NCBI GenBank assembly: GCA_017428925.1
Contig: JAFRPY010000050.1
Location: forward strand, 124,001-188,000
DNA length: 64,000 nucleotides
Direction: 5' to 3'
From: Prevotella sp.
GTDB taxonomy: Bacteria > Bacteroidota > Bacteroidia > Bacteroidales > Bacteroidaceae
A program made the position numbers and the translations under genes. Of the stretch, positions 1 through 8,939 are shown in pieces. Below the pieces are notes generated by a model that was given only the letters and a program-made list of their open reading frames with translations, did no database searches and was not told the origin of the DNA. Within the stretch, counting starts at the first letter, position 1. Each line of letters opens with the position of its first letter.

Positions 1-1
1 A

Positions 2-745
2 TGTTTTCAGGAGGCTAAAGAGAAATTCACAGAAGGTATAGAGCTTTGTGATAAATATTTGGGTGAAGACGCCCCAATGACCATTGAGCTACGAAGCATG
101 CTTGGAATCGTCTTGGACGAGATGGGGAACAGCGAAGAGGGACTGAAATGTCTCCGCAGTGTGCTATCGGAAAGAGAGAAGGTCTATGGTGCCACTCACT
201 ATCTGACAATCTCTTCCAGGCTTGAGCTCTGCAACAGAGATGATACGTCCTTTGATGAAAAGCTCTTGGAATTAGAGGACTGCATACATATTTTGAAAGA
301 TCGCTATGGAGATAAGCCGTTGCTCCTTATCCCATATCAGCTCTTAAAGGCAGTGATACTCATCAAGCAAACCCGGTTCCAGGAAGCCTGCCCTGTCATG
401 TCTTCGCTTCTTGAGCAAGAGATTGTTTACCTATGGGATGACAAGGAAGCACTCGATGAAGCGGACAGAGACCTGATAGATGAGATCGGTGATGCCTATG
501 AGTGGCTTAAGGACATCGAAGACGAGCCTTTCGGGTATCTCCTTGCAGTCTTGAACGGAGATATGTTCAAATGTTATGGCCTGCGTGTCCAACTGCTGTA
601 TTACGCAAGGATAGGTCAGCGCTTATTTGAGCTTAATGCGCAGGAGGAGGCATTGGAGGTGTTCATAAAAGGACATAACTCATATATCAGATACTTCACC
701 AAGTGCAAGACCGATGTTGAGAAGGCCATGGAACGATTCAGGTGA
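2..745 (+). CDS. TPR-repeat protein, 3' part only
   Basis: The reading frame is open from the first bases of the window, so the N-terminus lies outside. About 248 residues remain. They are helical and show the spacing of tetratricopeptide repeats of the kinesin-light-chain kind: acidic A/E-rich helices and a YGATH turn near the start, where such proteins have YG..HP. TPR arrays are protein-interaction scaffolds. No catalytic motif is seen in the visible part, and the N-terminal domain that would tell its job is missing. It could belong to the same cargo island as the sigma/RyR pair to its right, but that pair is on the opposite strand. Its TGA stop lies inside a strong hairpin. Confidence 0.7.
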   Translation, partial: CFQEAKEKFTEGIELCDKYLGEDAPMTIELRSMLGIVLDEMGNSEEGLKCLRSVLSEREKVYGATHYLTISSRLELCNRDDTSFDEKLLELEDCIHILKDRYGDKPLLLIPYQLLKAVILIKQTRFQEACPVMSSLLEQEIVYLWDDKEALDEADRDLIDEIGDAYEWLKDIEDEPFGYLLAVLNGDMFKCYGLRVQLLYYARIGQRLFELNAQEEALEVFIKGHNSYIRYFTKCKTDVEKAMERFR

Positions 746-776
746 GCAGCCTCTGCCAAAGGCTGCTCACCTGAAT
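736..776 (+). terminator. 16-bp perfect hairpin over the stop codon
   Basis: ATTCAGGTGAGCAGCC (736-751) and GGCTGCTCACCTGAAT (761-776) are perfect reverse complements around a 9-nt loop. The TGA stop of the TPR gene is inside the left arm. It lies between convergent genes and can act on both strands. There is no good T-run, so termination by this hairpin is inferred from placement. Confidence 0.6.
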
Positions 777-819
777 GACTGTTAGCGAACTCTCACGCAG
801 CCTTTAGCTGCATGGCTGT

Positions 820-2130
820 TCACTTTGTTACTTTCTCTATCCTATACCCCAGCTTGTAGAGGACCCTAAGCGTGTTCATCGCCATCTTACGGTCATAGTC
901 TTTCTCACTGTCGAGGAGCTCGCAATAAGGGACGAGGTCGGCAGACTCCCTCTTGTCCTTGTCGGTCACAGGTGCATAGACCCATCCTTTTTCAATTCTG
1001 TCCTTTGACCAGTCCTCGTGGACGTTCTCAGCGATATATTCTGTCAGTTGGACGACATTCTCCGGGAGGACGACATCATCGGCGAATATGGGCTTGGGCA
1101 CATAGGGCTCTCCCGCCTTCCTCGTGTTCGGGACATATTGCACGAGCTGCCGCTGTTCCCAAGTGATCTTGAACCCCAGCTTGTAAAGGAGCTTGATGGT
1201 GTTCAGGGCCGTCGTATAGTCCGACACCCTGTCTTCCTCTGACAGCTCACCGAAGGGTTTCATATATGGGTCTTTATCAAGTTTCACTCTATCTCCCTTC
1301 GCCTCTTTCTGACGGCCTACAGCCCATATCTCATGGGCGTTCTCTGCCAGCATGTCGGCAATAGGCATGATATCCTCGTCCAGCTTGATATGTTCCACGT
1401 CCTCGGGATGAGGAACATAGGGACGCACGCCCCGTTCAACAATGCTCACCCAGAAGTTCTCGGAGCATTCCCAAGCGCGGAGGAATTCGTCAAAGGAATA
1501 GATGTCGCACTCGGAAGTACTCTGTGGGTCAAAGATCTCTACCAACCCCTCGGAGGCGTTCACACATAACACCACGACAGCATGGTTCGCCACTGCCTCT
1601 GTGCCGGGACTTGCATCCTTCAGTCTCTCGGCATTCAGGGCCACGATGACGGAACAGCCTCCCTCCAGGTCTCTCCTGAGCAGCTCCAGGGTGCCGTCGA
1701 GCCTTCTGGCAACTGACAACTGTGCCATCTCCAGCAGCCTTCCTATATTATATAAAGGTGTACCGTCTTTCCTGAGCCAGTCATGCTGGCGGGCATCGTT
1801 GAGCAGTTTTTCGTACTGCGTCTCCTTGTCAAAGGCCTCGAGGACATATTGCTCACACTTGACGACGCAGTCATTCGTCTCGCTGCTGGCAGCAAGACGC
1901 AGGATGGGATGTTCCTGTGACCTCATCTCATACAGCTTGCAGACGCTCTTGGCGGGATTCTCGGAGATGCCCGTGCTCCAGAAAATGCCATCCTCCAACG
2001 CAGTCTCTATCGTATAACGGATATCTAGGTTATCCTTGGCTGCCGCAAGGATAGCCGCAGACTCTTCAACCGTCGTCTTTCCTTCAAGGAAAAGAGCAAG
2101 AAGCTCATCTGATATATAAATCTTTGCCAT
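820..2130 (-). CDS. C39-like cysteine peptidase with two C-terminal RyR domains
   Basis: 436 aa. Residues ~75-230 resemble C39-like papain-fold peptidases: a candidate catalytic Cys88 in TNDCVVKCEQYVL, a GTPLYNIGRLLE stretch, His183 in ANHAVVVL and Asp201 in IFDPQS. Two ryanodine-receptor-type (RyR) repeats follow at ~236-325 and ~342-432; both have the AEN(A/V)HE.W core and a closing LYKLG(F/Y) segment. The second is more canonical (KGWVYAPVTD, LVPYCELLDSEKDYDR). Bacterial RyR domains are thought to bind ligands, possibly nucleotides, in conflict systems. The gene follows the sigma-like gene with an 11-nt gap and is probably cotranscribed. There is no signal peptide or membrane segment, so a cytosolic ligand-sensing protease or inactive sensor is inferred. 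The RyR call is firm; the peptidase call rests on motifs only. Confidence 0.75.
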   Translation of the reverse strand: MAKIYISDELLALFLEGKTTVEESAAILAAAKDNLDIRYTIETALEDGIFWSTGISENPAKSVCKLYEMRSQEHPILRLAASSETNDCVVKCEQYVLEAFDKETQYEKLLNDARQHDWLRKDGTPLYNIGRLLEMAQLSVARRLDGTLELLRRDLEGGCSVIVALNAERLKDASPGTEAVANHAVVVLCVNASEGLVEIFDPQSTSECDIYSFDEFLRAWECSENFWVSIVERGVRPYVPHPEDVEHIKLDEDIMPIADMLAENAHEIWAVGRQKEAKGDRVKLDKDPYMKPFGELSEEDRVSDYTTALNTIKLLYKLGFKITWEQRQLVQYVPNTRKAGEPYVPKPIFADDVVLPENVVQLTEYIAENVHEDWSKDRIEKGWVYAPVTDKDKRESADLVPYCELLDSEKDYDRKMAMNTLRVLYKLGYRIEKVTK

Positions 2131-2141
2131 ATTCTTACTTG

Positions 2142-3368
2142 TTATTCAAAATGTTTGTCAAAATTAAGCTCTATAGCTATATCCCTGGCAACCTCTTTTG
2201 CTTTGGCATCTAATTTACTGATTTTGGACTCAGAAACTCCCATGATGGCTGCGACCTCCTTTCCACGAATCTTTTGAAGGTGCCGCTTCTTGAGGATCTC
2301 CACCAGCTCTCTTCCCTTAGCGGTACGACTCATCCTTTCGAACACCATTTTGAGCATCCAGGCATAGTCTACGTCTTCCTCAACCTCATCACCAGGAACC
2401 CAACTCAGATCGTCACTGTAACTGACTATGCTACTTTTATTTATTTTAAAATCCGGCAGCGTATACTCTATTTCCTTCAGCTCCATCCTACGTCTGTTGG
2501 CTTCTTTCAGATCATACGAATATTCAGTCCCCTTTAGCACCTCCTTAAGCTTCGGAACTTCTTCCACGTTGTCCGGGAGGAGATCCTTGAGCCCATATAG
2601 ATCTTTCAGATCTTCCCTGAGTACCCTGTCTGAGGAAGGGTCATGGTTCTTTTTCTTCTTAATATAGATAGGATTCTGGACTTTGCCTATCAGCTCCTTA
2701 TAATGTCCAGATATATATCCTATCAAAAGGTATCTCTTTACGTAACCGTAGAAGTCGGTCTCATACCTGTAATTACTGATTATTCTTAGTAGAGAATCAT
2801 TCTTGAACAAGTCACTGGCAATATCATTACCCACGTCTCGGGGCTTTATGTCAACTATTTTATAGTCAAATAAGAGGTCACTTATGATCGGCTGGCAGCT
2901 TGGAGCATTAGTCTTTAAAAGGAAGCTTCTTATTACGTTTATGTTCCTGCTGACGAGACCGGTGACCAGCAACTTGGTCCGGACAAAAATACAGGCTTTC
3001 ACATAAACCCAGCACTCGAGAGTGGGATGATCTTCCTCGTCTGTCTTGGGCAGGTCTCCATATATCTCGGAGAAGTTGACCAGAACGTACTTGTTGTCTT
3101 TCTTGTCCTCCACGACGAGGCGTTTCCCGATCAGAAAATCATTGAGCTGATGCGTCTCTTTGGTGAAGAGGTTGTCAATGAGGTCATTCAAAAGAGAATA
3201 CTTCTTTTCTATGCTGAGAGGAGCGGACGGGTCAATCTTTTTATTAGTCAAGTCAATAATCTTAAACACCCTATCACGGAATCTCCTGACAAAGACGGGC
3301 TGGAATCGTTCCCTGTCTTTGATAAGGTTAGAGATGAACTCCCTGTCTTTCCTTGTTTTTGCATTCAT
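2142..3368 (-). CDS. Sigma-70-like protein with C-terminal HTH
   Basis: 408 aa, no signal peptide. The N-terminus (FQPVFVRRFRDRVFKIIDLTNKKI) is reminiscent of sigma region 2. The C-terminal ~45 residues form a region-4-like helix-turn-helix (KIRGKEVAAIMGVSESKISK). Between them lie ~270 residues, rich in charged residues, that are not part of a normal ECF sigma factor (~180 aa). It is the first gene of a leftward pair with the RyR peptidase. I infer a specialised sigma or transcription regulator that controls, or is controlled by, its neighbour. A second, unrelated-looking sigma-like gene is at 33.9 kb. It could instead be a plain DNA-binding regulator. Confidence 0.55.
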   Translation of the reverse strand: MNAKTRKDREFISNLIKDRERFQPVFVRRFRDRVFKIIDLTNKKIDPSAPLSIEKKYSLLNDLIDNLFTKETHQLNDFLIGKRLVVEDKKDNKYVLVNFSEIYGDLPKTDEEDHPTLECWVYVKACIFVRTKLLVTGLVSRNINVIRSFLLKTNAPSCQPIISDLLFDYKIVDIKPRDVGNDIASDLFKNDSLLRIISNYRYETDFYGYVKRYLLIGYISGHYKELIGKVQNPIYIKKKKNHDPSSDRVLREDLKDLYGLKDLLPDNVEEVPKLKEVLKGTEYSYDLKEANRRRMELKEIEYTLPDFKINKSSIVSYSDDLSWVPGDEVEEDVDYAWMLKMVFERMSRTAKGRELVEILKKRHLQKIRGKEVAAIMGVSESKISKLDAKAKEVARDIAIELNFDKHFE

Positions 3369-3387
3369 AGGCTGTTCCTTTTTGATG

Positions 3388-3395
3388 CAAAGATA
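3388..3395 (-). promoter_or_regulatory. Candidate -7 box of the sigma/RyR pair
   Basis: On the minus strand this reads TATCTTTG, an exact match to the Bacteroidota -7 consensus TAnnTTTG, 20 nt ahead of the ATG at 3368. The -33 region is only a T-run (3400-3406), without a clear TTTG. It would give a very short 5' leader. Confidence 0.5.
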
Positions 3396-3521
3396 GCTCT
3401 TTTTTTAAAAAAAAAGACTGATTGTAGAAAAAAAATATCAGAAATGGAAAATTTTAACGATTAGCCCCTTCTTATAGGAATGTGTTAAACAAAAAAATGT
3501 CTCACAAAAAAAGAAAAAGCT

Positions 3522-4664
3522 ATGACAAAAAAAATGTTTTCGAAAATGCGCATCATGCGTATGTATGTGAAATGGAAGACCGATATCTTTGCCGGTATCC
3601 TTGGTCTTTTAGGTATAGTAATACTCGCCATTGGCTTGTATTATGTCGGGTTTTGGGGTGTCTATGGCATCAAGTATTGCTATCATGCCTATGTCCTTGA
3701 TGACCTGCATGACATGTATAACTATAATCTGTCAATCAATGGCGATTACAGGTTCTATGAAAATGGACCGCACAGCTATGTCATGCAGAACAGAACCAAG
3801 AAGAAGGTCCTCAAAAACATTAACTGGCTTAGCGGAATAGGAAAAGAAGATTCCCTAATGTGTTTTGCCCAGAATGGATTCCGTGGATACTTTAATCAGA
3901 ATACCGGCTTGGTTGCAATTCCTGCCGATCGATACAGAAAGGCTTGGGTGTTTTCAGAAGGCCTGGCAGCTGTCATGGAACAGGATAGTATCCTGAAGTT
4001 CATCGACCCTACTGGTGATGTGGTTATCGACAAGAAATTCAGATATGCATCACTTCCAGACCAACAGGGTTATCTCTTTAAAAACGGCTATTGTCCAGTC
4101 AGAGGGGATAACCATAAGTGGGGGCTGATAGATAGAACTGGAAAATGGGCCGTTATCCCTGAATATGACAACATTATCCCGACGAGAAAGGACTATTGGG
4201 TTGTGGACAGTAACGGCAAAAAAGGAGTGCTGAATGATCTATTAGAAGTTGTGGTAAACCCATCTTACAAGAGAGTCCTGGTCGCTGATTACGGCATTGA
4301 GGTACTGAAGGAAGACTATACCAGGCAGCTGATGTCGTTTGATGGAGTTATCCTAAAGGGATTTATGTACACGGATGTTAGGGACCTTTATTATAAGTCC
4401 AAGGTGGTAGATCCAGATTTGGAAGAATATGAGTGGGAACTTTCACCATATAAGGCTTACCAGACGACATATACGTCTCAGGACTCTATCAAAGTTGGCC
4501 TTCTAGGACCGGATGGTCTACCTATTACGCCTCCCATCTATACGTCTATTGAAGCACTTAACGCTAATTGTTTCAGGTGTTTCTACGACGAATCAGGACA
4601 TTACTATGAAGGGGAGGGGCTATCGGTGTTAATCAACAAGAAAGGACTGGTAATCGGGAAATAG
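3522..4664 (+). CDS. Membrane-anchored WG-repeat protein, left copy
   Basis: 380 aa. A basic N-terminus and one membrane segment (~23-50, DIFAGILGLLGIVILAIGLYYV) are followed by WG-type beta repeats, clearest in HKWGLIDRTGKWAVIPEYD. WG repeats form beta-rich interaction surfaces; no catalytic residues are seen. It is paralogous to the protein at 39.7 kb: both have the membrane segment, then GYFN..TG, then KAWVFS(E/D)GLA and KFID..G, with similar spacing. Topology is probably N-terminus inside and repeats outside, but this is inferred. The flanking sigma-like and AAA+ genes suggest a surface or periplasmic sensor of the island. The start is the ATG after an A-rich stretch. Confidence 0.75.
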   Translation: MTKKMFSKMRIMRMYVKWKTDIFAGILGLLGIVILAIGLYYVGFWGVYGIKYCYHAYVLDDLHDMYNYNLSINGDYRFYENGPHSYVMQNRTKKKVLKNINWLSGIGKEDSLMCFAQNGFRGYFNQNTGLVAIPADRYRKAWVFSEGLAAVMEQDSILKFIDPTGDVVIDKKFRYASLPDQQGYLFKNGYCPVRGDNHKWGLIDRTGKWAVIPEYDNIIPTRKDYWVVDSNGKKGVLNDLLEVVVNPSYKRVLVADYGIEVLKEDYTRQLMSFDGVILKGFMYTDVRDLYYKSKVVDPDLEEYEWELSPYKAYQTTYTSQDSIKVGLLGPDGLPITPPIYTSIEALNANCFRCFYDESGHYYEGEGLSVLINKKGLVIGK

Positions 4665-4817
4665 TTTTCACTGGTTGAAGGCTTTGCCATTCCAAAGAAC
4701 AATCACCAGATTAGAATTAAAGAAATATAATCCATCGGTGTGGCGATAGGAACAGACTTAATTGCAAATGCAAGACAGAATGGGATGATCGCCATGCCGA
4801 ATAAAAAAGTAAGAATA

Positions 4818-5429
4818 ATGAAGAATAGTGTAATCTCATTCCCTGATTTCATTCGGGAATGTCATGAAGATCCCGCTAAAAAAGCATGGATCGAAGAATA
4901 TGAGAGAAAAAATGGCGTTGATGTGGACACACGACTAGAAGAACATCCTTTCTACAAGGATTATTTAAGTAAGTTCAACCCATTATATCCAATGACCATT
5001 GAAACGGTGGACAAGCCTATCGTACACGTTTCTCATGACGATGTTCCCGTATGCCGGGGATTGAGCTTGATGTTCAGGCTAATATTCGGTTCCCTGTCGT
5101 CAAAATACAAGTTGTGCTTGAGTGATGCATGGCTGGCTAACCCGGAACCTGTTATCAGAACAAAACTGACTATTATGATTGACGGGAAAGATAAACCAGA
5201 TTTCGTGACGACATTCGACGAACTTACGGTTTCAATGGTACAAGAACTGTTCAAACTCTATATGAAAGAACAAATTGACAACTATTTGGAAGACGACCCG
5301 GAGGAAATCAGCAAGTTGCATATCCAACAGAAGGAAAGGCTAAAGGAATATAGGGAATTAAGCTGCTGGCCAATCTTTGATGTTACGGAAGCTTATAAAA
5401 CTGTGCTCAATCTATATTGTGAAAGTTGA
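4818..5429 (+). CDS. Small partner protein of the ClpX-like ATPase, copy 1
   Basis: 203 aa from the ATG at 4818. This start is preferred over upstream in-frame GTG/ATG codons because it aligns with the start of the paralogue at 6962 (F-x-x-FI-x-E near residue 10). The pair shares PFYKDYLSKF, a (F/L)SSKY(K/E)L(C/Y) segment and an acidic helical C-terminus ending in Lys-rich coils. No known family is recognised; there is no signal peptide or membrane segment. The two copies bracket the ClpX-like AAA+ gene, so an adaptor, substrate or regulator of that ATPase is a reasonable inference. Confidence 0.7.
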   Translation: MKNSVISFPDFIRECHEDPAKKAWIEEYERKNGVDVDTRLEEHPFYKDYLSKFNPLYPMTIETVDKPIVHVSHDDVPVCRGLSLMFRLIFGSLSSKYKLCLSDAWLANPEPVIRTKLTIMIDGKDKPDFVTTFDELTVSMVQELFKLYMKEQIDNYLEDDPEEISKLHIQQKERLKEYRELSCWPIFDVTEAYKTVLNLYCES

Positions 5430-5580
5430 AACGCTTTTGTTAATATCTAAAAACAAAACATTTTTCGGGTATTCAGACAAAAGTACTGTTACCCTGTTAT
5501 AGGGGGCGTGTGATTACTTGGAACTAATGTAATATGTATAAGAAATGCAGGGGATATCCTGAACAATAAACTATAATATT

Positions 5581-6915
5581 ATGGCTAAATACGACAACTA
5601 TTTGGATCATTCGATCATGAGACAGCTAATTAATCCGTCGTTGGATGCGAACATGTTTGAGAAGATTATTGCCACTCTGGGCAAGAAATCTACTACAGAC
5701 AAGAAAAAACTGTTGTGCATACTGAAAAAGCACATGGAAAACTTCAAGGAGGACGCTCGGGATTTTTCCTCTCCGCAGTTCTACGAAATGATGTGTGATA
5801 AAATAAGGAATAAAATCAAGGCTTGTGAGAATTATTTTACGGTGACACTTTCTGATATACTCTCGCTTACCGAAAATACGGGCATACGCCTCGCTGATGT
5901 CGGTTGGGATTATTTGTCTCCTCAATCGATTGCGGATATGATAGAAGAGAATGTTGTAGGCCAGAAAGAATACTCTCATGCTTTGGCCTTATGTGCCTAT
6001 CTGCACATGCTCAGAAGTAAAAACCCCAATGGAAACTACCCAAAGATGAACTTACTCGTATATGGCCCAACTGGTGTCGGAAAAACTTTTGGAGCACAAG
6101 TCCTGGCAAGGAAGTTAAATATTGATTTTGAAATCGCCAATTGTTGCATACTAGTTCAACAAGGTATCATTGGGGAGAATATTACTGATGCGATTACGAG
6201 AGCTTACATTAAAAACAAGAAGCTTAAAAATCTGATTATATTTTTCGATGAGTTTGATAAATTGTTTAAGGAGAGTTATTACAGCGAAACGATACAAAGG
6301 GAGTGCTTAAATCTCTTTGATGACAATGGTGAAGTAACTTTCCGGTCCTCTTTCGAACGAGATGCTGTTCAAATGAAATTCCCCACGCGGAATATAACGA
6401 TTATCGTCGGAGGGGTATTTGATACACTTGAGGCGATCGTGAACAAAAGGATGGGTGTGTGCAATGTAGGGTTTACCAGCACTCAAGCACTTACCACAGG
6501 GAACTTCTATCAGCATGTCATGAAAGAAGACTTTTCCAAGTTGTTCAACTCAGACGAACTCCTCGGGCGCATCGGGCAATTCGTGCGCGTGGAAAATATG
6601 ACAAGAGAAATGCTTCTCGAAATAATCTTCAACGAGTATTCATCCCCATTGGTTCAATACAGGAATTATTTCGACTTACACGACTGCCCTATCCGGTTAA
6701 CCGAAGAGGGGGCAGAGCAAATAGTTGAGGTCGTGGAAAAACAGAATCTGGGTGTAAGAGGTCTCAAGTCTGTTTTGGGCAATGTCCTCAAAGAAGAAAT
6801 GATAAAGGTGGGCACACGTCCTTCCCATACGATTGTCATTGACAAACGGTATGTTATTCGTCAATTGCATCTGTACCCCGAATCCGAACAGTTATCACTT
6901 TCGTTCTGTGAATAA
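5581..6915 (+). CDS. ClpX-like AAA+ ATPase with a different N-terminal domain
   Basis: 444 aa. From ~115 on it follows ClpX: NVVGQKEYSHALALCAYLHML, Walker A GPTGVGKT (162-169), Walker B LIIFFDEFDK (218-227), a FRSSFERDAV pore-side region and sensor 2 GVRGLKS (391-397). At the place of the ClpP-binding IGF loop it has VGF (296-298), so docking to ClpP is conceivable. The first ~115 residues have no C4 zinc domain; they are a helical region of unknown type that would choose substrates. This is an ATP-driven unfoldase in the cytosol, working with the paralogous proteins on both sides. The family call is sure; the protease partnership is inference. Confidence 0.85.
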   Translation: MAKYDNYLDHSIMRQLINPSLDANMFEKIIATLGKKSTTDKKKLLCILKKHMENFKEDARDFSSPQFYEMMCDKIRNKIKACENYFTVTLSDILSLTENTGIRLADVGWDYLSPQSIADMIEENVVGQKEYSHALALCAYLHMLRSKNPNGNYPKMNLLVYGPTGVGKTFGAQVLARKLNIDFEIANCCILVQQGIIGENITDAITRAYIKNKKLKNLIIFFDEFDKLFKESYYSETIQRECLNLFDDNGEVTFRSSFERDAVQMKFPTRNITIIVGGVFDTLEAIVNKRMGVCNVGFTSTQALTTGNFYQHVMKEDFSKLFNSDELLGRIGQFVRVENMTREMLLEIIFNEYSSPLVQYRNYFDLHDCPIRLTEEGAEQIVEVVEKQNLGVRGLKSVLGNVLKEEMIKVGTRPSHTIVIDKRYVIRQLHLYPESEQLSLSFCE

Positions 6916-6961
6916 ATATTTTGTGGAGTGAACATATGTTTAATCTTTAATTAACACGATT

Positions 6962-7522
6962 ATGCTTTTTGATTACAACGAATTTATCAATGAACTGAGA
7001 AGTCGAGATGAGAAAAAGGAAATCATAGAAGACTTTTCTAGGTATTATGGCCCACAAGACAATGTGAGCATTTACGAGACACCTTTCTACAAAGACTATC
7101 TCTCAAAGTTTGAATTGCCGTTTAAGCTTGTTGTCCCAGAGGATTTATATGATGACTTCGATTGGGACTTGCTAGCAAAATTAGTATTTGCCTCGTTTTC
7201 CTCAAAATACGAATTGTACTTTGAAGAGGATGAGCAGACATCATCGGAAGATGATTGTAGAGTATGCCTTCTTATCAGTGTGGAAAGACAAGGTGAGTAT
7301 GTGACCAAAGAACTCTCCGAACTATGGTCGTTCCAAGTACTTCGCCTTTATGAAATCTATATAGAAGAACAGATGCAACTGTTTTCTCTGATGAAAGAAG
7401 ATGAAGAAGAAAATGAATCTGTCAAGGCCCAGCAGAGTTTCCTATTGCGCCGGTTCCGCCATAAGATCAATAAACTTATGGCCAAAACAGACTATGACAA
7501 AGAACTGGAAGATTTACTTTAA
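6962..7522 (+). CDS. Small partner protein of the ClpX-like ATPase, copy 2
   Basis: 186 aa, 46 nt after the ATPase gene. Paralogue of the protein encoded at 4818-5429: it shares TPFYKDYLSKF near residue 41, a FSSKYELYF segment and an amphipathic, strongly acidic C-terminal half. It is slightly shorter and more acidic. No known domain, signal peptide or membrane helix. Duplication on both sides of one AAA+ gene suggests two adaptors or a heteromeric partner, or decoys for different targets. Function unknown. Confidence 0.7.
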   Translation: MLFDYNEFINELRSRDEKKEIIEDFSRYYGPQDNVSIYETPFYKDYLSKFELPFKLVVPEDLYDDFDWDLLAKLVFASFSSKYELYFEEDEQTSSEDDCRVCLLISVERQGEYVTKELSELWSFQVLRLYEIYIEEQMQLFSLMKEDEEENESVKAQQSFLLRRFRHKINKLMAKTDYDKELEDLL

Positions 7523-7538
7523 AGTCATCTGTTTACCT

Positions 7539-7583
7539 ACAACATGGGGGTGAGTTCAAATTTTGAACATACCCCCATGTTGT
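7539..7583 (+). terminator. Bidirectional nested hairpin terminator
   Basis: ACAACATGGGGGT (7539-7551) pairs with ACCCCCATGTTGT (7571-7583). Inside, GTTCAAA and TTTGAAC form a second hairpin. It lies between convergent genes (stop at 7522, leftward stop at 7625) and can end both transcripts. Confidence 0.7.
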
Positions 7584-7624
7584 GTTACATAGCAGACGGA
7601 AAGCTACTTCCCATGTAATATGTA

Positions 7625-8554
7625 TTACGTGTTCTGTATAATCTTATGTGAAAGGGATAGCATGGAGGGTGTTGTGTCAAAATAGCGATGGGAAATACCA
7701 GTACCAGTTTTTTTGGTCCTTTCCCCGTTAATGACGACAAGGTCGCTGTCCCAGGTGATATCCATGACACGCCAACGATGATTCACATAGGCTGCAGTGA
7801 GAACGTGATTGGCACTGGTGGCAGAACTATTTCTGGAATCTTCCCAACCTCCTGCCGTATCTTGGCCTAGCGCATAACTCTCAACCTCCATAGCGGGAAT
7901 ACCAAGTGCGCGGAGCAAGGCTATCGATAGGTTTGTATATCCTTGACAAACACCTTTCCCATGATGTAATGTTGCCAGGGCGCTATTGTCATTATACCGA
8001 TACTTACCTGTAGACAATGCATCCATGTCGTAAGCGATGTGTTGCGCAACAAAGTCGTGTATTGCCATCATCTTGGTATATGGAAAGAGGCTTCTTTGGG
8101 TAATGGCTTGGGCACATTCTACGATAGCTTGTCTTTTGCACTGGTATTGGCTGGTAGAGACCAGATTTCTTTTTAGGAAATCCGAGGTGACAGGCCACGA
8201 ATGCATCTGAATGCTGTTATATGTTGTCAAAGGAGGTGAGGAAAACCAGCAACGGCTGCCGCTCTTTACTATCGTCGGCTGATGACTAGGGTAATAAGAC
8301 CAATAGGCATCACCAAAATGGAAATAGACATTCAGGAAGTAATTGCCGTCATATACTCCTCTTAGATTGATGACAGTGTTGTTCCTCTTAACGGAATATT
8401 GCCTGTACACTTCATTCCCGTCAGGTCCAGTAATAGTTATCATTATCTTGTTGTAACGACCGTTTTCCGGCAAGTGCTCCAAGACAATAGATTCTGCATT
8501 AGCAGACATGCGAAGACTGCTAGATGGATTGTTGGATGTGTCCCAAGTGAACAT
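7625..8554 (-). CDS. Transglutaminase-like (papain-fold) protein
   Basis: 309 aa. The C-terminal half is a transglutaminase-like core with all three catalytic residues: Cys203 in HHGKGVCQGYTNLSIALLRALG, His250 in SANHVLTAAYV and Asp265 in RWRVMDITWDSD. The N-terminal ~110 residues are beta-rich, with ITGPDGNEVYRQY, like the small beta domains ahead of bacterial secreted transglutaminases. No convincing signal peptide is visible, which is odd for this family. It may act as a cysteine protease or cross-linking enzyme. It starts 4 nt after the small membrane protein gene to its right and is probably cotranscribed with it. Confidence 0.8.
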   Translation of the reverse strand: MFTWDTSNNPSSSLRMSANAESIVLEHLPENGRYNKIMITITGPDGNEVYRQYSVKRNNTVINLRGVYDGNYFLNVYFHFGDAYWSYYPSHQPTIVKSGSRCWFSSPPLTTYNSIQMHSWPVTSDFLKRNLVSTSQYQCKRQAIVECAQAITQRSLFPYTKMMAIHDFVAQHIAYDMDALSTGKYRYNDNSALATLHHGKGVCQGYTNLSIALLRALGIPAMEVESYALGQDTAGGWEDSRNSSATSANHVLTAAYVNHRWRVMDITWDSDLVVINGERTKKTGTGISHRYFDTTPSMLSLSHKIIQNT

Positions 8555-8558
8555 AGCG

Positions 8559-8939
8559 CTAAAATAATCCGATTATTAGTTTGTAGATGTAATAATAAAC
8601 AGCAAAAATTAATGCCAGAGGCCAGAATGCTGCCGTAAGGATGGCCCATATTTGCTCCCATTCCCATATCTCATATGCGAGATAATATACGGGAATACCG
8701 ATAGCCGCCCAAAGGATGGGGCCCAAAATCATTTCCATAACTTCATGACTACTAGGGTTATCCTGTTCCTTTGGATAAGTATACGAACCACGATTTGCCA
8801 ATGCCTCATTGATGACGGAACCCAGTGGACATTGCGGACAACATGGAGTATTTGTTCGAAGATGCTCCTGTATAGCTTCGTTCTTGTCTCTCAGACACCG
8901 CACGCATCTTTGAGGACCTGTTCCATTTCTAATATTCAT
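8559..8939 (-). CDS. Small zinc-ribbon-like membrane protein
   Basis: 126 aa. The N-terminus has cysteines spaced like a metal site (CVRCL at 12-15, then CCPQCP near 33-38). Two hydrophobic segments follow (~70-88 and ~96-122), so it is probably an inner-membrane protein with a cytosolic Cys domain. Family not recognised. Its end is 4 nt from the start of the transglutaminase-like gene, which suggests one functional unit. Confidence 0.65.
   Translation of the reverse strand: MNIRNGTGPQRCVRCLRDKNEAIQEHLRTNTPCCPQCPLGSVINEALANRGSYTYPKEQDNPSSHEVMEMILGPILWAAIGIPVYYLAYEIWEWEQIWAILTAAFWPLALIFAVYYYIYKLIIGLF

Noticed and set aside
4740..4817. Upstream GTG start for the first small partner of the ClpX-like ATPase
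   Set aside because: The paralogue at 6962 begins at the position matching ATG 4818, and the extra N-terminus has no similarity.
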